Below, in pieces: positions 11,541 to 23,599 of a stretch of 64,000 nt of DNA. The position numbers and the translations under genes were made by a program. Position 1 is the first letter of the stretch; every line of letters starts with the position of its first letter. A model generated the notes under the pieces. It saw only the letters and a program-made list of their open reading frames with translations, searched no databases and was not told the origin of the DNA. The stretch lies in assembly GCA_933228915.1 (NCBI GenBank), contig OW121823.1, positions 10,667,229 through 10,731,228 of the forward strand, in the 5' to 3' direction. The stretch comes from Telmatherina bonti. Lineage: Eukaryota > Chordata > Actinopteri > Atheriniformes > Telmatherinidae.

Positions 11541-13938
11541 ATACAGTCAAACCAGTGTTCTATTCCTGTTTACATGTTCTGCAGTAGAGGGGACCTCTGT
11601 TGAATTGGAGAGGGTTATAACTTTCGGAAACATTAGTCCTTCATGTGAAGAGCCCCTTCCAGGCATCTCTTTTAGCCAAGTTTTCATTTCATTTTGTTTT
11701 TATGCTTCACTTCCTGTCTCTGATTTTGCTCCGAGAAAAAACACCAGAAAAAACCTGGAAGTTGTTGATGGAGGAGATGGAGGGGAAAATGTAGTGAGCA
11801 CATTAAACATATTGACATCAGCAGGAGGAGGAAGAGAAAAGAAGAGCATGTGTTTGTGCCACGCTTTTGTGTCTGGGCCAAACCGAGCCTACAGTAGGTG
11901 AGCAGGAGAAATGGATATTGGAAAACAATACATAAATATTGTCCCCTGTCAGCAAGATTAGAAAAGCAATATCCCATCACTGGGTTGCATGCATGGCTGC
12001 TGTACACTGAGGGGGAGAGATAGCAGTAGCGGCAGAGGGAAGGAGAGGAAAAGTATGCGGGGAGATAGAGAAACAGAATGCAGGTGGAAGGCTACAGATG
12101 CCCAAGGGGTCAAAATGGGGCAAGAATTTAAAAAAAGATTTGAAAACAGGGAAATGAAAAAGCAATAATTGCATTTCTTCATGCAGAGATAAACACTTTT
12201 AATGTGTCCAACAGGAAGGAAGCTTTCCTTCTATCTTTCTTTCTTTATTTTCCTTATGAAAATGATTTGAATACACTGCTGCATATCAATCCAGGAGGCG
12301 TGTTCAGGTAAAGAAAACCAGAGTCCAGGTGGACTTCATCAATAAAAAAACAGTCACTCAAAAGTTCTCCTGGGACACACCGCAAGTGAGCTAAACTAAT
12401 GAAGATTTATACTGCATGAGGGTGCCGTGCATGAGAATGTACAGGATGTGTGTGCGTGCGGATGTGTGTGCATGTTTGTGTAGTTTGTCAGTTGTTTACC
12501 ATTTGACATTTCCATCTAATTTCTTGTTGGACCATGGTGAAATGCCAGTCTGTGCCAGAGACTGCATTTGTAGTGGTAAATAATTTGAAAAGGGTGGCTG
12601 GCAGTTGCTATCTCAGCTGTTGCTTCTCCGACATCATTGCCTGCAGGGGCATCGCCTTTTTAACCAACTCGTTTCCACTTTTTTTTTTTTTCTTTTTACA
12701 GGTGTTGCTCCGACTGCTTTATCCCCACTGACATCCCAGTTGAATGCAGGTAAATGGCATGGTCTGTGCAGGTTCTCTGTGCAAAACAGCTTAATTTCTT
12801 ATTGATGTTTGCAGCAGATTTAAAAGGTGTGATCTGGACGTTGCTATCATCCATCAGCTTCCCACCTTCCCCTCCTCACTCCCCTTTTTATAGCCTCAAC
12901 AGCACATGCTTTGTAGAGGTAGTCAAATTACACTGAATGGTGCGAAGTGGAACAGAAAAACTCATGTTTTTCAATGTCTAGTTACCAAACCTTTCCTTGC
13001 ACCCTCCAGCAGCTGAAAAGTAAAACATTCAGTAACGAAATGATTTCATTCCAGCAGGGAGGCTACAGTGTCACAGCCTCTTGCTGTTCTGCCACAAGCT
13101 TTCCACAGAAACAAGTTTGATAACATAGTTTGACTGCATTTATCAACCCCTAACAGATTTTTTTTTTTTTTTTTAAAAACCCACCACTTTGTAATAGCTT
13201 GGAAATTGTCCTTTTATGTGAAAGCAGGGTACAGAGTAAGAGGCAGGTCTTGAAAAGATGCCGGATCAAAACATACAACTTATTTGCACGAAGAGACAGT
13301 CCCTGTGTTGGATTATGTGGCACCAGAGTCATGAATTCTTGCAGCAAGGCTATGTTTTGGGCTCTGACAAATTCCACTTTGACTTACAAGCTGAATAAAA
13401 TCTGTGTGTGATGTTAAGGCAAGAACTAGGGTGCATGAGGCGGACTTGCTGTTCCAAGAGGTCAGTGTTTGGGAAAGCATCAATTTTAAACTCTGAATTG
13501 TGAATCTGAACTCAGCAACGTGAAAATGTAATTATCAGCATTGGAATCTGTAACTTTCAGCAGTGGAGAGCAGAGTCCTCGCTGGAAAATGTTTAATGAG
13601 TGAGCAGAAGCCGCAGGAATAGCTATAGTGTTAGTTTTTGTGAACTTTAGTTTGAATGTCAGCTTTGAAGATAAGGCTTCTACTGCACTTTCTGGTTGGA
13701 CTGAACATGCCGTATTGGAGAAGCCTCTGATGTTGGGATGGAAAGGATTAAAGTGTGCTGATATTTGAGTGTAACTGAACAAAGATTTAAAAAGTCAGCA
13801 AGTAAATCAGAGTCATAACTGGATCTGAGTTGGATCAGTTGTTAAGTTTTATAGAGGCTAAACTCCAGTATAAGAGGACGTTTAGGTCTATTAACTGGCA
13901 ATAAAAATGAGTAAAGCTGTATAATTTAAATGTTAGGC
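11541..13938. other. Non-coding DNA containing one candidate small exon
   Basis: No known protein or repeat family was recognised apart from the exon-like segment at 12702-12749. Poly-pyrimidine and poly-T runs occur near 12225-12245, 12680 and 13160. Confidence 0.5.
12702..12749 (+). other. Candidate 48-nt exon (splice signals only)
   Basis: A long pyrimidine tract ending TTTTTACAG (to 12701) is followed by 48 nt that end in GCAG and abut GTAAAT, a reasonable 5' splice site. The length is a multiple of three. Two of the three phases are open and the third has a stop. Neither translation is recognised as a known protein. Poly-T plus AG followed by GT can arise by chance in 64 kb, so this rests on splice-signal quality alone. 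Confidence 0.2.
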
Positions 13939-14123
13939 CAGGGGTACCCAACTCCAGTCGTCCAGGCCCACAACTCTGCAGCTTCCTCATGTATCCCTGC
14001 TCCAACACAACATACTCAAAAGAATCCATCGTTGTGCAGAACTTCTTTGGCTGTTGGATCCATTTAATGGAAGCCAGCTTGCAGGACAACTTGAGTCCTT
14101 GAGGACCAACTTTGGGGACAGCT
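13939..14123 (+). mobile_element. Short hAT-type MITE
   Basis: It starts CAGGGGTACCCAACTCCAG and ends with an inverted counterpart, GAGGACCAACTTTGGGGACAG. This is the usual organisation of fish hAT MITEs, with terminal repeats that begin CAGGGGT and converging ends. The internal CCTGCTCCAACACAAC block also matches that family. The 8 bp flanking each side are only partly alike, so the TSD is decayed and the right end is uncertain by a few bases. Confidence 0.6.
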
Positions 14124-14259
14124 TGTTTAAGGGCATCATCAAACTTTGATTTCAGCTGCAAACAGAAACAACAATGTAACTGACCAACACATCTTAATTA
14201 AATACTCACAACATCTCTATGCATGGTCATACTATTTTTGCTTTTCAATTGATTATTGC

Positions 14260-14389
14260 GCCCTGTGATGGACTGGCGAGCCGTCCAGGTTGTACTGCCC
14301 TTTGCCCAAAGACTGCTGGGATAGGCTCCAGCTTCCCCGCGACCCTGAATTGGATTGAGCGGTTAGGAAAATGAATGAATGAATGAATG
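14260..14389 (+). mobile_element. 5'-truncated SINE with perfect 13-bp TSD
   Basis: The fragment carries the GGACTGGCGAGCCGTCCAGG and GGGATAGGCTCCAGC blocks and a (GAAT)n tail. It is bounded by identical AATTGATTATTGC copies at 14247-14259 and 14390-14402. The perfect TSD marks it as a comparatively recent LINE-driven insertion. Confidence 0.85.
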
Positions 14390-14542
14390 AATTGATTATT
14401 GCTTGAAGAAATTAGATATTAAAAATCATAGGTAGTCATTTTCTGTTAAAAAGCCCAAAAATCTCTTAAAGTGCATTACCACGAATGGCCACTAGGTGCT
14501 TCTTCTAAAACTTTTTTAAGTATGATTGATAGATAAGATTAC

Positions 14543-14645
14543 AATGGACTGGCGAGCTCTCCAGGGTGTACCCTGCCTTTCACTCAAAGACTGCTGGGAT
14601 AGGCTCCAGCTTCCCCGCAAACCTTCAATGGCTTAAACGGCAGGA
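14543..14645 (+). mobile_element. SINE tail fragment
   Basis: A second, more diverged 3' SINE fragment lies about 150 bp from the previous one, with the same GACTGGCGAGCTCTCCAGGG and GGGATAGGCTCCAGC blocks. GATTACAA before and GATACAA after it may be a decayed TSD. Confidence 0.7.
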
Positions 14646-15492
14646 TACAACCCTGTGAAATATAACATTGTCAGTAAATATTAAACACATCACACAAAAA
14701 TGGGCAGTAGCAGCCACAGTGCAAGCATAATTTCTGTATTCAAGCCTATAAAAATGACCAGAAATGAAATTTTATGTTTGGAAACAAATCTATGAAATAT
14801 ATTATTTCACATAGAGGATCTGGAACTGATGACAAATGCCATGGGAACAGAACAGATTGATTTTTTCTATTGTGCAGTAAGTATCTCCCTGTTAGAGTCC
14901 TGCTGTCCGAGTGTCCATAGTTTAGTACAAATGAGTGAGCATAACTGTATAAGTCATGCTCATAAGAGTGGGGTACACCATCCATGCATGTATGCATGAT
15001 ACAATTCAATTCAATTCAATTCAACTTTATTTATATAGCGTCAAATCACGGCAATGCCATCTCAAGACGCTTTACAGACAGAGGGGAAAACATAATGAAA
15101 GCCAATTCATAACAGCCTATATAAGGAAACCAACAGATTGAGTTGAGTCCAACTCAATCTCCCATCCTGAGCAAGCACACTAACAACAGTGGGAAGGAAA
15201 AAGCTCCTTTTTAACAGGAAGGAAACCTCCGGCAGAACCCGGCTCAGGACAGGCAGCCATCTGCCTTTGCTGTGTGGGGGGAAGAGGACAGAAAGACAAC
15301 AGACAACAGGTACTGCTACTTCCGGCCAGGGAGACCTGCTGAGACAGGAGACATACATGTTAATGATGCAACACTGTTATGGGGGGGGTAAAAGAAAGAG
15401 ATAAAGAGAAAAAGAAAGAAGCTCAGTGTATCAGGAAATGTCCTTCAGCAGTCTAAACCTATAGCAGCGTAATTAAGGGATGCTAACCATCC

Positions 15493-16146
15493 CTAGTTAT
15501 AGGACTTAGTAAAAAGATAAGTCTTCAGCCTAGTCTTAAAGGTGGGGAGGGTGTCTGCTTCCCTAACACTAACTGGGAGCTTATTCCATAAGAGAGGGGC
15601 CTGATAACCAAAGGTACTGCCTCCTGCTCGGCTCCTTGAGACTCTAGGAACCACAAGTAAGCCTGCAGTCTGCGAACGAAGTACTCTGCTTGGTATATAA
15701 GGAACTATGAGGTCTTTGATATATAGTGGTGCCTGGCTGTGGAGGGCTTTATATGTAAGGAGAAGGATTTTAAATTCTATTCTAGATTCAACAGGCAGCC
15801 AATGAAGAGAGGCTAAAACTGGAGAAATATGATCTCTCATGCTGGTTCTGGTCAGGACTCTGGCTGCAGAATTCTGGATCAGCTGAAGGCTTTTCAGGGC
15901 ATATTTAGGACAGCCCAGTAATAGAGAGTTACAGTAATCTAGTCTTGAAGTAACAAAAGCGTGAACCAGTTTTTCTGCATCACTCTGAGACAGAATGTCC
16001 CTAATTTTGGCTATATTACGTAAATGAAAGAAGGCTGTTTTAGTAACCTGCTTAATATGTGGGCCAAAGAACAGGTCAGGGTCAAATATTACTCCAAGGT
16101 TTCTCACTGTAGCACTGGAAGCTAAAGTAATGCCATCCAGGTTCAT
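15493..16146 (-). pseudogene. L2 LINE ORF2 C-terminal part
   Basis: This open frame of about 217 codons follows the RT palm of the L2 element. It carries the typical post-RT region, with RLDYCNSLL near residues 68-76, then LHWLPVESRIEFK and LLTYKALH, and a Cys-poor tail ending YLFTKSYN just before the stop. It is in a different frame from the upstream RT part. Homologous reading continues between 16147 and 16204, so the visible start codon is not a real start: this is the downstream part of one ORF. Known role of the family: ORF2 copies LINE RNA into DNA at the target site. Here it is inactive as a single protein because of the frame break and the missing 5' part. Confidence 0.85.
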
Positions 16147-16204
16147 TACAAAACCGGAAAATTTAGCTCTGAGTTTTTCAGATCCAACGAGAATTACTTC
16201 AGTC

Positions 16205-17690
16205 TTATCTGAGTTTTAAAAGGAGAAAATTTCTAGACATCCAAGTCTTTATGTCTATGAGACAATTTTGTAGCCTATTGGGCTGATTTGTTTCATCTGG
16301 TTTAAAGGATAAGTATATTTGAGTATCATCTGCATAACAATGAAAGTTTATTCCATGCTGTCTAATAATTTTGCCTAAAGGGAGCATATATAGCGTGAAG
16401 AGTATTGGTCCAAATACAGAACCTTGAGGAACTCCATGACTTACTGTAGTTTGGGAGGAGGACTTGTCATTTACATGAACGAAATGAAGTCTATCAGATA
16501 AATATGATTTAAACCAGCTTAACGCTGTACCTGTAATTCCAATCACCTGTTCTAGTCTTTGTAACAGAATGTTATGATCGACTGTATCAAATGCAGCACT
16601 AAGATCAAGTAAGATAAATACGGACAGAAATCCTTTGTCTGAGGCCATAAGAAGGTCATTAGTAACTTTCACCAATGCCGTCTCAGTGCTATGATGAGCT
16701 CTAAATCCTGACTGAAACTCTTCGCATAAATTATTTCTGCTCAGGTGGGCATGTAGCTGAGCGGAAACTATTTTCTCCAGAATTTTGGACATAAACGGGA
16801 GGTTAGATATAGGTCTATAATTTGCTATCACCTCTGGATCCAGAGATTGCTTTTTAAGTAAAGGCTTGATTACAGCAGTTTTAAATGATTGTGGTACATA
16901 TCCTGTCACTAAAGACATATTGATAAGATTTAGTAGTGATGTATTAATTAAAGGGGAAATGTCCTTAAAGAGGCTCGTTGGGAGAGGGTCTAAGATACAG
17001 GTGGATGGTTTAGATGAAGCTATTATTTTAGTTAATCGAGAGGGTTGGACAGGACAGAAACTATTTAGACACAAGTCAGATCCTGGTTCTAAGGATGCTT
17101 CGGAGACCACAACAGACTCAACATTATAAGTAGAAGGAAGAGTATTGTGAATTTGATCTCTAATAGTGTCAATTTTATTCCTGAAAAAATACATGAAATC
17201 ATCACAGCTAAGTGAGAAAGGAATACATGGCTCCACAGCGCTCCGGCTCCTAGTAAGCCTAGCTACAGTGCTGAAAAGAAACCGAGGGTTGTTTTTGTTT
17301 TCCTCTATCGATGATGAATAATAAGCTGTTCTTGCCGTACATAAGGCTTTTTTGTATACCATTAAACTTTCTTTCCAGGTTAAGCGAGACTCCTCTAATC
17401 CTGATGAACGCCATCTGTTTTCTAAACGCCTTGACGCCTGTTTTAGAGCTCGAAGCTGGGAATTAAACCAGGGAGCCTTCATAATCTTACCTAATTTCTT
17501 CTTCTTTAGGGGAGCAACATTATCCAAGGTTGTACGCATTGAAGCTGTTATAGTATCAGCATGTTGATCAATCTGAGCAGGAGTAAGGCTTAAAGGGGGA
17601 CTCTCAGTCATGCTAACACATGGTAGATGTGGAAAAAATTGATTCAATTGATTGTTTAAATTTTGTAATATTATTGTCTGATAAACATCT
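16205..17690 (-). pseudogene. L2 LINE reverse transcriptase, 5'-truncated
   Basis: The frame holds the linker after the endonuclease and then the reverse transcriptase. Counted from the Leu codon at 17645-17647, motifs are NYRPISNL (about 276-283), the catalytic motif A LDLSAAFDTVDH (about 347-358), GVPQGSVFGPILF (about 405-417) and the catalytic YADD (438-441). The three catalytic aspartates are retained. In-frame residues continue upstream to about 17700, so the true start is lost. The frame runs into a stop at 16205, where one base appears to have been gained in the TTTTAAAA run at about 16214-16221. Otherwise there is no stop across about 1.5 kb, so this copy is fairly young. It lacks the endonuclease and cannot be autonomous. 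Confidence 0.9.
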
Positions 17691-17705
17691 ACTATAGTAG
17701 AATTT

Positions 17706-19401
17706 ATTTTTGGTCAGTGAGTAATCAAATAAAGTGAATTCAAAGGTTAATAAGAAGTGAGCAACCAAAGCCAAAAGAATCAGCCTGTAGATAATGTAGT
17801 AGTTTGGAATTAGCTAGTCAGTAGCATGTACATACGACACAATCCTGTTACTGCTGAAGACAAAGGTTAATGATGTTTGCCCAGATGGTGGTAATGAGAA
17901 GGGTGAAATGTAAAGAAAAACAATACAAAACAAATGCAGACAGGTTTAGACCTAAAGTGTTGCTGTTGTTTTTTAAATGCTTGTATCAGCAGTGGAAGAA
18001 ATCATCATGTCATCATGAAAATAAAACACACATTTAACAGGTTTGGCACCTTGTTATGTTCTCCTGTTTTCATAAGCTGCTGCAACTGTTTTTATTTGCA
18101 AACAGCATTGTACTTTTACTTGTCATTCTGTCTGGGTGGGAGGGTTATGGTGGTGGTGGGGGATGCTTCTCATAATATTTATTAATAAATAAAAATAAAT
18201 TTCTCCTGCAGATAAAAAGTGGTGCATCGACTGGATATTTATTTTTCTTTTTGGATGAAAACTACTTGTTGAAATGAAAGTATTTTGACAGCAGCTGAAT
18301 GCTGCTTGGAGTCGGATGCTGCATGAGGACCAGGACTCTTCTTCGGGGGGGTGGAGTGAGGCTGTGGCAGTAGCCATGGCTTCTCTCCAAACAGCAGAGA
18401 GATTGTGCACATTCCCATCAGTCACAGAATGTTACCAATAACACCATAAAAAGTTAGGAAATTTTTCACTCATAACTTGTTTTTAACTAAAGTCGCAGAT
18501 ATAATTTTAGACCACTCTTGTTTACTAAAATTTTAATGTTTATTTTTAATGTGGGGTACAGTGAAAGGACAATGAAGGCTTCTTGATTCTTGATGAATGT
18601 TTTCTGGTATTCTGTGAACTGAAATGCTCTTCATATGGATGGTGCTGTTTGTGTGTGAATCCATGCTATGTTTCCACATTTCTGTATTAAACTAGGAACA
18701 GAGTGTGAAAAATCACACTTGTATTGACTTTTGATGTTTGATTATCCAATCATGGCATCTCCTTGATCTGACTAGCTCCCTTTCTCCCTTTCAACTGCTC
18801 TCCCAGCATCCTTTAATCACTCTCTCGCCTGAATTTCTCTGCTTTTTAGAAAACCAACAGTCAATCACGGAGTGTTTGCATGCATTTTTTTTTTTGCTAA
18901 AAATCTCTGTGATTTAGTATGCACCATGTAGTTTACCTGTCATCAAATCCACTTAGTACTTGCAAGTTTGCACTTTTCTTTCACTCATTCATAAGAACTC
19001 ACAAACTGCTGAAGGAAGGAATAGATATAGAAAGTCCTGACAGTCTCTCTCTCTCTTTTCTTTTTTCTTTTTTGATGTAATAAAAATCTAAATCAAGAGT
19101 CTTCGCCACTGTGGGGAGCCAGCCACTGCTGTGGTTGTCATGGTGAGGACTTTTAACTTAGATGGGCTGGAGGCTTGGCCGAAGGCACTTTGGAAAGCAA
19201 TGGTTAGATTGTGACACAAGAGGTGACAGAAAAATGACCAACAACAACATACACACACATTGCTGTAAATAAAATCTAAGCACATCATTTAAATAATTCA
19301 CCCTTATATAGAATTTTTATTTTAAAGCCCATGTGTTTGTTCATGACCAGTCTTTAGCTTTCATTTAAATATATGTGATTATGTACATTTTTCAGATTAT
19401 T

Positions 19402-19481
<80 letters not shown>

Positions 19482-20817
19482 TGGATGTCAGATGTTTGCG
19501 GAAACACCTTCTTTCACTTTTATTACATTAATGCTGTTGCTTGTTGTTGCACTGTCAGCATTTGGGCAAATGAGCTCTTGTCTGCATGTCTGAGTATTCA
19601 TGATTGTGACTGTGCACATGATTTTGGTGTGAGTGTGTGTGTCAGTGTGTTCGCTATTTGCCAAGACCATTCATGGAAATGGGTGTGTATACTTGAGCAT
19701 GTGTTGATGCCTGCACCTGGATGAGTGACTGACTACAGAGCTATGACAGCCGAGCATACGGCAGCACAGATATGGATTTTAGCTTGAGGGCTCCTGTAGG
19801 GTTTCCCAAATGTCAGTTCCCTTCTTCCTTTTCCTCCTCTGTCTGTCTCTCAACCCCTTCTACTCTTTTCTAACTTCAAGCATATTTTTTTTAATCTAAA
19901 CTCCCCATAACCATGCCAACTATAGCTTTTGTTCACTTTTGATCCAACTCAGTCGTTATTTACTTGTAAAAGTTTGGTTGTGTGTGATTGGCTGAGAAAG
20001 CTTGCCTCTTGAAAGTTCAGTTTGGAGATCAAAGTTACATTATATGTAGTCAATCATATATTCCTTTTTTTATCATTCTTTTTTAATAATTACACACAGG
20101 TTTACTTCAAACTCTATTTAAGTCTATATAAATGTTAAAGTCAGAAAAAAAGACTAAGTCTGTTAGAAGAGGAAAAACACAAGCAGCAAAAAGTGCAGCA
20201 AAATAAGCTTTTTCTGTTACGCACTGTATCTGTCATCTGCTTTTAGCCTATGAAATGAAAGAAGGCTTGCAGGACTTCACACAACCTGTGGTATACAACA
20301 CATCTGAAAAAAAGCCCTGAAAACAAGGTGCTCTCCTGGCTGTCAGAAGTGATGGTCACGGAAAATAAAGAATGCACATATTCAACCTCTGCGCTTTGGG
20401 GAGCTCTTGCTGTTTCCAGCCGTGGAGCAATTTCAGTGTCAGGGGAAGAAACAAAAAAGGTAAACACATGCCATTCAGTTTTAGCGTGCTGACTGGGCGT
20501 CCCAGTGAGCCAACTTTCTTGCTTCCTTCATTCTGACTCTCTTTTTTTCCCTTCAGTTGTCTCTCTCTGTCGGCTTATGTGATTCTGTAAAATGACGACT
20601 CCTTGTGAGGACCAGTGTGCTTGTTCATATTTGACAGCAACAGGAGTATTGTCATAACGGACCCACACTGTTCAGCGACCATTAGATCGAGACAATGATA
20701 ATTAAAAAGCCTTTTAAACAGTAATTGACTATTTCTCTACATTTCCATTGAAATTAAACCTTTTATGTGAATATTTAACTGTATGCAACTTGCTAAAGAG
20801 CCTGTTGCTATGGAGTA
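17706..20817. other. Non-coding DNA, no gene recognised
   Basis: It contains one long TG microsatellite (19403-19478) and poly-T runs. No repeat family or protein could be assigned elsewhere. Confidence 0.55.
19403..19478. repeat. (TG)n microsatellite, about 76 bp
   Basis: A nearly uninterrupted TG run. The Cys-Val open frame over it is an artefact of the repeat. Confidence 0.97.
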
Positions 20818-21124
20818 CAGGAGTCAAACCCCAGTCCTCAAAGGTCAGTATCCTGCAGGGTTTTGTTGTTTCTGTGCTCCAACAAAACTGACTGAAAAAA
20901 ATAAATATGGATCCATTTGAACTGAAACAGGTGTGTTTGAGCAGGGCCCTGTGATGGACTGGTGACCTGTCGAGGGTGGACCCTGCCTCTCGCCCAGTGT
21001 TTGCTGGGAAAGGCTTCAGTTTTCTCACAATGCTTAACTGGACTAAATGGTTTAGAAAATGGGTGACTGACTGTTTGGGCTTGAAAACAGCAAAAATCTC
21101 CCAGAAACCCTTGTTTGGCACCTG
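20818..21124 (+). mobile_element. hAT-type MITE with a SINE inserted
   Basis: The left end CAGGAGTCAAACCCCAGTCC and the right end AACCCTTGTTTGGCACCTG (inverted counterpart) resemble the hAT MITE family also seen at 13939 and 52760. The internal GTGCTCCAACAAAACTGACT block is family-typical. The centre is occupied by a SINE tail (20946-21066). No clean 8-bp TSD was found. Confidence 0.55.
20946..21066 (+). mobile_element. SINE tail nested in the hAT MITE
   Basis: Blocks GATGGACTGGTGACCTGTCG and GGGAAAGGCTTCAG are diverged versions of the SINE 3' region. TGTTTGAGC at 20934-20942 and TGTTTGGGC at 21072-21080 (8 of 9) may be its TSD. Confidence 0.7.
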
Positions 21125-23599
21125 TGCTATAAAGCAAAATGAGTTATCTGCAAAGCTACTGTTTCCACAGAGAATGCTAATGATTGTAAATAATGAAACA
21201 ACTAACATAAGCCTAGCTACACTAAATAGGCTCCATACGATCTCACAGTTAAGTAACAATACAATAATGAATATATTGATGCATCGACCATATTGTCAGT
21301 GAGCCAAAATGTAAATGTAGTGCAAATATCAATATAATAACCATTTTTTTAAATGCACTTTAATTTGAAAAGCTTTAGTTTTACTTTCTTGATGCAGTGT
21401 CTGTCTTTGTTACAAGCACGTTGATTTTGATTTAACTGAATAAATTTAATTACTTGAGCTCAGAAATAGAAATTGTAAATGATATTCCAGGAGTTTTTTG
21501 TGATTTTGATATGAATAGAAATTAGATAAAAATAGAAATGAATAGAATGACTGTTATATATATATATATATATATAATATTCTTAACACAGACACGTGTT
21601 GAATCTCTATCCACGTCGAGGCATTTGCAGGAAAGAACATCATCAACTTTGTTATAAAATTTTGTTTTGCTACTGAATTGTTTTTACACTTCATCAAGTT
21701 TGAAGATACTTTGTGTCTCTCTCATCTTAGTTTCTAGTTTTCAAGCTAACAAGAGGTTGTATTACTAAAGGCTTCAAAGAGCCTTTTAGAGATGTGTTAT
21801 TCTGAGATTATGTTTTCTTTCATACCCAGTGGGTTTCAGCGCATTTGCTGTCGGAGTCCAAAGAAAACTGGTTGTCTCAGGATAAACTTGTAAGCATAAA
21901 TCAGTTTTTGGTCCAGTTTTATAAGGCAGACTGGATTGTCTAGGTTGTTTTCTGAAAAAAAAACGCATCTAAATATGAAGGAAAATGTCCATTTTTGTAT
22001 ATTCATACAGGTGTAACCTTGCATCTTCATGCTTCTGCAATATGTCCGTGTATTTGCATCTATATTTACACTTTGGACCTTTTCTGCTGTGTAATATTTG
22101 TGTCCTTGAACATGTGCCGTAATAATTCAGCTTCCACACAGGCTCAAATACAGAGGCATCGTCTTTTCAGTAGAGGAATGTGAAACATGATGGAGGTCTA
22201 ATCAAAGAATATATTTTATTCAGTATTGATGAAAAGGGATCTCAGAATAATTCAGTGCAATTACAACAAGAATTTCAGTCAGGCATTCTGTTCAGCACTG
22301 TTGATTAATAGATCATTCTTTCTATTACCCATCATTGTTGATGAATTCTACATTCTAAAAGTCTAGTTAATCACTTATTATTCTGCATGTTTGTTTCATT
22401 TACAGTCTTTTAGAAACAGGCCAAGAAAAATAGCAGCCAAAATTTTATAAATCAAGACCAGGTCATGAACAAGTCAAGTATTTTTTAGACTGAGACCTTC
22501 AGACCTTGAGAGGTTCAATAAATACAGACCCAGACTGTTCCTGCATTATGAGCCTGTTGCAATATAAGCATAGCGTGTTAAAGAAACATTCTTTCTTTTT
22601 GCAAAAACAACTTAAAGTGCTGCCTTTGAAAATGTTTTATTTCATTTTATTTTATGTTTGTAGTTATTTCAAAAGGTTCAAAGAAAAAAGTTTTAATGGA
22701 AGTTACAGTCAGCTTTATCAGTCCATCGCTGAATTCAGCTTAACTCTACGTGGTTCATTTTCTTCACCACATTTAATTTGTATATATCACAGCAATGGGG
22801 ATGATCTATGACATATTAGCTGAAGCACAAATCTGATCTAAAGGAGAAATGAAAACTGTCACATGCAGTTTACAAAGAATGTAATAGATGTGTTATTACA
22901 ATCATACATAATCAGAAGACTCAAGGAATAGAAGACATGAAAGGAACAGAGCAAGAAAAAAGGCAATAGCCAACATTGAACTGACTTTTACTGACTGAAA
23001 AAAGCTCAGAGTAGAGGTAGGATGCAAGATGGATGCCGAATTAGCTGTTGCTAAGTTCAGTATTGTGATTTCAACACCACAAAGCAGTAAAGTTTTGTCG
23101 AATGAGGTATGATATAATGAATTCAGCATACATTTTATGTGAGAAATCCATTAACGGATATTAAATAGTCTCATATTTTATATTTCTCAATAATTTTTAC
23201 CTGAATTGTTATTTGACAGCTAATGTTATCATTTTATTATGGTCATGGTTATTAATATTACTCTTATTAATTTTCACATAATTTTTTTTTAAGTCATGTC
23301 TGCTAGTGCTTCTAGCATGATGTTGGCTGGATAAGCACTAGCTATCCATCTCTCTCTGCAGAAACAAGTATTGTCTGACTCATTAGCCACAGCAAGAGGC
23401 TGAGGCTAATGGGGATCCTAAAGGAAGGAAGGAAGACCTGTTTTTGTATGTCTTTCTTAAAGACATTGTTTTACTCTTGTCATATTTATAATAAATTCCA
23501 GTTACATATTTATGATTAATTAATTAATATCTCTTAATATATAGTCAATTAGCCTTTTATTTCTCTTAAACTTATTTAATGTGTAACTTTATGTCTTTT
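21125..23599. other. AT-rich non-coding DNA, no gene recognised
   Basis: A short (TA)n tract lies at 21554-21577 and TTAATTAAT runs near 23515-23530. No open frame resembles a known protein. Confidence 0.55.
21554..21577. repeat. (TA)n microsatellite
   Basis: About 24 bp of alternating TA. Confidence 0.9.

Larger units (their letters stand above)
15002..17705 (-). mobile_element. 5'-truncated L2-clade LINE
   Basis: A minus-strand non-LTR retrotransposon about 2.7 kb long. It contains the reverse transcriptase region and C-terminal domain (16205-17690 and 15493-16204), a 3' untranslated region (about 15025-15490), and a 3' end of short tandem ATTCA/TGAAT units at 15004-15023. The endonuclease part is missing, so it is 5' truncated, as most LINE copies are. 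In this frame an upstream stop lies just beyond about 17700, where recognisable coding sequence ends. The L2 assignment comes from the RT motif set and from the 3' UTR shared with the fragment at 52313-52576. No TSD was recognised. Confidence 0.85.

Noticed and set aside
16866..17129. Plus-strand frame inside the L2 element
   Set aside because: Shadow of the minus-strand reverse transcriptase frame.
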